DNA from: Ornithinibacillus bavariensis
Lineage (GTDB): Bacteria > Bacillota > Bacilli > Bacillales > Amphibacillaceae
Assembly (NCBI RefSeq): GCF_018333235.1
Contig: NZ_BORP01000001.1
Coordinates: 186,001 to 250,000 of the forward strand
Direction: 5' to 3'
Length of the DNA stretch: 64,000 bases
The position numbers and the translations under genes were made by a program. Shown one piece after another: positions 61,078 to 64,000 of this stretch (the first letter of the stretch is position 1; each line of letters starts with the position of its first letter). The notes under the pieces were generated by a model. The model saw nothing but the letters and a program-made list of their open reading frames with translations, did no database searches and was not told the DNA's origin.

Positions 61078-63075
61078 TTATAAGTACTTTTCAAACCATG
61101 AACAAATATGATTTAATCGTTCAATCCGAAGTTCTGGTTTGCCACTACGACTTAATTCGTGGTTTGCACCAGGGAAGCGGACAAATTCTACGTCCTTCTT
61201 CAAATGCTTTAGTGTTACATATAACTGTTCTCCTTGCTCAATTGGGCAGCGATAATCTTGTTCACTATGCAGGATTAGTAGTGGTGTATCCACATTGCTC
61301 GCATATTTTAATGGAGATATATCCCAAAGTGCTTTTGGGTCATCTAAAAGATCAAAGCCATGCTGCCATTTATTGAAGAAGTAACCGATATCACTAACTC
61401 CATAGAAGCTTAGCCAGTTACTAATAGAACGTTGTGTAACGGCTGCTTTGAAGCGGTTTGTATGTCCTACAATCCAGTTTGTCATGAAGCCCCCATAGCT
61501 TCCACCTGTTACACCTAGACGTTCCTTGTCAATGAATTCATATGTTTCAAGTACATAATCTACAGCAGACATAAGATCCTGATAATCTCCACCACCATAA
61601 TCACCACGACAAGCATTTACATATGTTTGGCCATATCCATGGCTTCCACGTGGATTAATGTAAAGAACAACATATCCTTTTGCAGCTAGTAATTGCATTT
61701 CATGGAAAAATGTTTGCCCATACATGACATGTGGCCCACCATGAATTTCGAGAATGAGTGGATATTTAGCCCCTTCTTTATAATCATAAGGACGAAGGAT
61801 CCATCCATGAACATCCCAGCCATCCTTTGCCTTAAAGGAGATTCTTTCTGGCGTTCCGATCTCTACCTCATTTAAAAATTTTCTATTAGCATCCGTTAAC
61901 TGTTTTACTTGAGAATTGGCATCTAATAGATAAAAATTACAAGGGTTCGTAGGAGTGCTTACACCAATTATGAAGGAATCCTTTAATCTATTATAAGAAA
62001 ATCCGAACACATGACTATCTACATTATATAATTCTTTAAGTTCTCCTTGCAGGCTAACTTCATATAGGTTGGTAGCACCGTAAATCGAACCAATGAAGAA
62101 TAATCGATTTTCATCATTAGACCAAACTGGACCGTTTTCCGAGCTGCCTAAGCGAGTATCACCAGCAATTAGGTCGCCAATTGGGAAGTCCCATTCCGTG
62201 CTAAGACATGTATGTTCTTTTGTCTCTAAATCATAAATATATAGCTTTGTTAAAGTTGCATTGAGATATTCTTGCTTATGACCTAAATAAGCAATCTTGT
62301 TACCACTTGGAGAAAATACTGCTGAATAATAGGAACCTTTTCCATCTGTAAGTCTTGTTATCTCTCTGGAGGCTATATCTAGTGCATAAATATCACTTTT
62401 CAGCTCATATTCAGCATTTTCACTAATATTTCCTGAGAATAAAACTGTAGTACCATTTGGAGAAATATCTTGGTAAGCATAATGATAATCACCATTGGTA
62501 AGCTGTATAAAGTTTTCTTTTTCCACATCGTACAAGATAATTTGGGACTTTTTATCATCTAGAAACCCTAAGGAATCTGACTTATAATTCAGCTTTTTAA
62601 CAACTAGAGGTTTTTTATTTGTCTCTTCGTTTTCTTTCTGTCTTTCTTCCTTGGACAGCTCCTTTTGGTCAAGAACATCATCACCCTCTTCTAGTAGAGC
62701 GGTAAAAATTATAAATTTACCATCCTTCGACCATACAGGATCTACAGCGCCATTTTTAAATGTAGTAAGCTGTTTAGCTTCACCACCGTCCAGTGGTAGT
62801 AGCCAAAGCTGTGGCATGCCACTTCGGTTGGATTGAAATACAACGGATTTGTTATCAGGAGAGAACCGTGGGCTACTATTCTTATTGTGTCCAAATGTCC
62901 ACTGTCTTGCATCCGCTTCGTCCATGTTTTGGATAAATAAATTCGATTCATAATCCTTATTTTCATTTATAGTTGTTGATACGTATGCGTATTTAGATCC
63001 ATCTGGTGAAAACTGTGGATCACTATACACCTCGAAATTTAGAAAGTCGTCTACTTGAATAGCTCGTTTTGCCAT
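61078..63075 (-). CDS. S9-family acylaminoacyl/prolyl oligopeptidase (YuxL-like)
   Basis: The 665-residue protein has an N-terminal beta-propeller (about 1-390; repeats such as SPRFSPDNKSVVFQSNRSG, PVWSKDGKFIIFTAL and YSAVFSPSGNKIAYLGH) and a C-terminal alpha/beta hydrolase. The nucleophile Ser is in GVTGGSYGGFMTNW, Asp in LHSEQDYRCP and His in GANHELSRSGKP. Size and order match B. subtilis YuxL. It is cytoplasmic and probably cleaves short peptides or acylated residues. The ribosome site is GGAGG. Confidence 0.93.
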   Translation of the reverse strand: MAKRAIQVDDFLNFEVYSDPQFSPDGSKYAYVSTTINENKDYESNLFIQNMDEADARQWTFGHNKNSSPRFSPDNKSVVFQSNRSGMPQLWLLPLDGGEAKQLTTFKNGAVDPVWSKDGKFIIFTALLEEGDDVLDQKELSKEERQKENEETNKKPLVVKKLNYKSDSLGFLDDKKSQIILYDVEKENFIQLTNGDYHYAYQDISPNGTTVLFSGNISENAEYELKSDIYALDIASREITRLTDGKGSYYSAVFSPSGNKIAYLGHKQEYLNATLTKLYIYDLETKEHTCLSTEWDFPIGDLIAGDTRLGSSENGPVWSNDENRLFFIGSIYGATNLYEVSLQGELKELYNVDSHVFGFSYNRLKDSFIIGVSTPTNPCNFYLLDANSQVKQLTDANRKFLNEVEIGTPERISFKAKDGWDVHGWILRPYDYKEGAKYPLILEIHGGPHVMYGQTFFHEMQLLAAKGYVVLYINPRGSHGYGQTYVNACRGDYGGGDYQDLMSAVDYVLETYEFIDKERLGVTGGSYGGFMTNWIVGHTNRFKAAVTQRSISNWLSFYGVSDIGYFFNKWQHGFDLLDDPKALWDISPLKYASNVDTPLLILHSEQDYRCPIEQGEQLYVTLKHLKKDVEFVRFPGANHELSRSGKPELRIERLNHICSWFEKYL

Positions 63076-63224
63076 TTTAAAACCTCCATTTCTTTGTGCG
63101 GAAAATTGCGAAAATTAATCGTCCTTTTCATCCTGTGCTTGAAATTTAATATTAAAATATTGAAAATATCTTTCTAATATTCCTTATTCTAAACTATTTC
63201 GGTTTGCGAAGCAATTGCGAATTA

Positions 63225-63743
63225 TTAATTTGCTAGATTTTGTTCTAACTCCTTTAAAAAGTTTTTTAACTGTTTCCGATTTCTAAAGATATGTACCTCG
63301 GCATGCGGTATTCTCGCAAGTTTTTCATAGATTTTAACTGCCTTGTTTTTGTTAAAATTTTTCGTCCATAGAATGAAGTCTACATTAAGTCTTTCAGGAC
63401 AATCCTTTCCAATATCAGGTCGGGCTTTTTTACGGTACTGTATTCGCCTTTTCGTTATACCGTATAAGCATTTTATTGTGGAATAGTGTAAAAATATTAC
63501 GGTGTCAGCCTCTTCCAATCGTTTCGAAAGTGTTACACTATAGTTTCCATCAATAATCCACCTTTCCTGTGTTAATACTTCGTCATGCAGCTGAAGGAGT
63601 TCCTGCTCATCACGAGCTACCCAGCCTGGTTTCCAATAAAAGGTGTCCATATGGTATACAGGGATATTTAGCATATTTCCTAATTTTTTAGCAAGCGTTG
63701 ATTTCCCAGCACCAGGGTTGCCTAAAATAGTAATTTTTTTCAT
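63225..63743 (-). CDS. P-loop kinase-like protein (topology modulation protein/FlaR-like)
   Basis: The 172-residue protein has Walker A at GNPGAGKSTLAKKL (residues 8-21), then MDTFYWKPGWV, a substrate-contact segment, WIIDGNYS and RRIQYRKKARPDIG with lid arginines. This is the adenylate-kinase-like family often annotated DNA topology modulation protein FlaR. The true substrate is unproven. AAGGAGTG lies before the ATG. Confidence 0.88.
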   Translation of the reverse strand: MKKITILGNPGAGKSTLAKKLGNMLNIPVYHMDTFYWKPGWVARDEQELLQLHDEVLTQERWIIDGNYSVTLSKRLEEADTVIFLHYSTIKCLYGITKRRIQYRKKARPDIGKDCPERLNVDFILWTKNFNKNKAVKIYEKLARIPHAEVHIFRNRKQLKNFLKELEQNLAN

Positions 63744-63783
63744 AAGACACTCCTTTAATAAAATTTTCTAGTAAATAGAAAGG

Positions 63784-63827
63784 GGGTCAATATCCTTGTT
63801 AACACATGTAATTAAGGAAATAGACCC
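63784..63827 (-). terminator. Terminator of dat
   Basis: GGGTC (63784-63788) pairs with GACCC (63823-63827), and inside it TCCTT (63793-63797) with AAGGA (63814-63818). Read on the minus strand it follows the dat stop codon. Confidence 0.6.
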
Positions 63828-63844
63828 GCTCTTATATAGTGACT

Positions 63845-64000
63845 TTATACTAAACTACTAATTGAATTTTCTAATATAGCTGCATCTTTTTCATATGCTG
63901 CTTGCAATTTTCTTGTAATAGCGCCAGGTTTCCCATCACTTATTTGCTTACCATCAACCGTGATAATAGGAGTAACCTCAGAAGTACTACTAGATAAGAA
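63845..64000 (-). CDS. dat: D-amino acid aminotransferase (partial, N-terminus beyond the right edge)
   Basis: Only the last 51 codons are inside the window. They read FLSSSTSEVTPIITVDGKQI, then SDGKPGAITRKLQAAYEKD and a short tail ending SLV. This is the C-terminal region of class IV PLP aminotransferases: SSTSEV contains the phosphate-binding Ser/Thr residues, and GxPGxxTRxLQ is typical of D-alanine transaminases. The enzyme supplies D-glutamate for the cell wall. The tail after the conserved part is somewhat longer than in many relatives. Confidence 0.85.
   Translation of the reverse strand, partial: FLSSSTSEVTPIITVDGKQISDGKPGAITRKLQAAYEKDAAILENSISSLV

Overview
The window looks like chromosomal DNA of a low-GC, endospore-forming Bacillaceae relative of Bacillus subtilis, possibly an Oceanobacillus/Virgibacillus/Ornithinibacillus-type genus. 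The reasons are AT-rich intergenic DNA, strong AGGAGG-type ribosome sites, frequent TTG/GTG starts, a CotF-type spore coat protein, a CsgA-like spore protein, an S-box and a purine riboswitch, an rbsRKDACB operon in B. subtilis order, and an exopolysaccharide operon matching B. subtilis ydaJKLMN. No rRNA, tRNA, CRISPR, phage or insertion-sequence transposase gene was seen. The left edge cuts a lipoprotein gene and the right edge cuts a D-amino acid aminotransferase gene.

Layout. 0-5 kb: lipoprotein, an ArsR regulator coupled to a START-like/PDZ fusion, and an MFS exporter divergent from an SgrR-type regulator. 5-13.2 kb: guanine-class riboswitch with xpt-pbuX, then housekeeping genes (hydrolase, pdxK, csaA, HEPN-like/CBS protein, TANGO2-type protein, DHA2 drug exporter). 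13.2-13.7 kb: a non-coding array of seven 52-bp tandem repeats. 15.1-22.8 kb: a small GGDEF protein followed by ydaJKLMN, a c-di-GMP-controlled exopolysaccharide synthase operon. 22.8-27.1 kb: divergent REC-SARP response regulator and a large 7TM hybrid kinase. 27.7-33.6 kb: ribose operon with visible promoter, cre-like site and two palindromic operators. 33.6-35.8 kb: SAM-riboswitch operon (cyclase-family hydrolase plus MetE-like methyltransferase). 35.8-45 kb: a 1170-residue membrane protein, HAD phosphatase, exonuclease, sppA-yteJ, spore coat protein and acyl-CoA synthetase. 45-52.6 kb: spore-related small genes, a candidate structured RNA, a VOC protein, exported hydrolase, a frameshifted acetyltransferase, Maf, DJ-1/PfpI protein, a previously unlisted type I toxin-antitoxin locus and a second frameshifted gene. 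52.7-58.9 kb: two-component system, CtaG-like protein and two-permease ABC exporter resembling lnrJKLMN (yfiJKLMN). 59-64 kb: hydrolase paralogue, MOSC protein, a 260-bp palindromic element, S9 peptidase, P-loop kinase-like protein and dat.

How genes work together. The strongest functional unit is the exopolysaccharide cassette. The upstream GGDEF protein keeps an almost intact active site (SGDEF) but lacks the inhibitory RxxD site, whereas YdaK has lost the active site (RNNKF) but keeps RxxD at the right spacing, which reads as a local c-di-GMP maker and receiver. The window also has several RNA-level controls: two known riboswitches, a terminator-like hairpin in the csaA leader, one unassigned multi-stem RNA, and a toxin mRNA whose ribosome site is buried in a stem and whose 3' end overlaps a convergent RNA.
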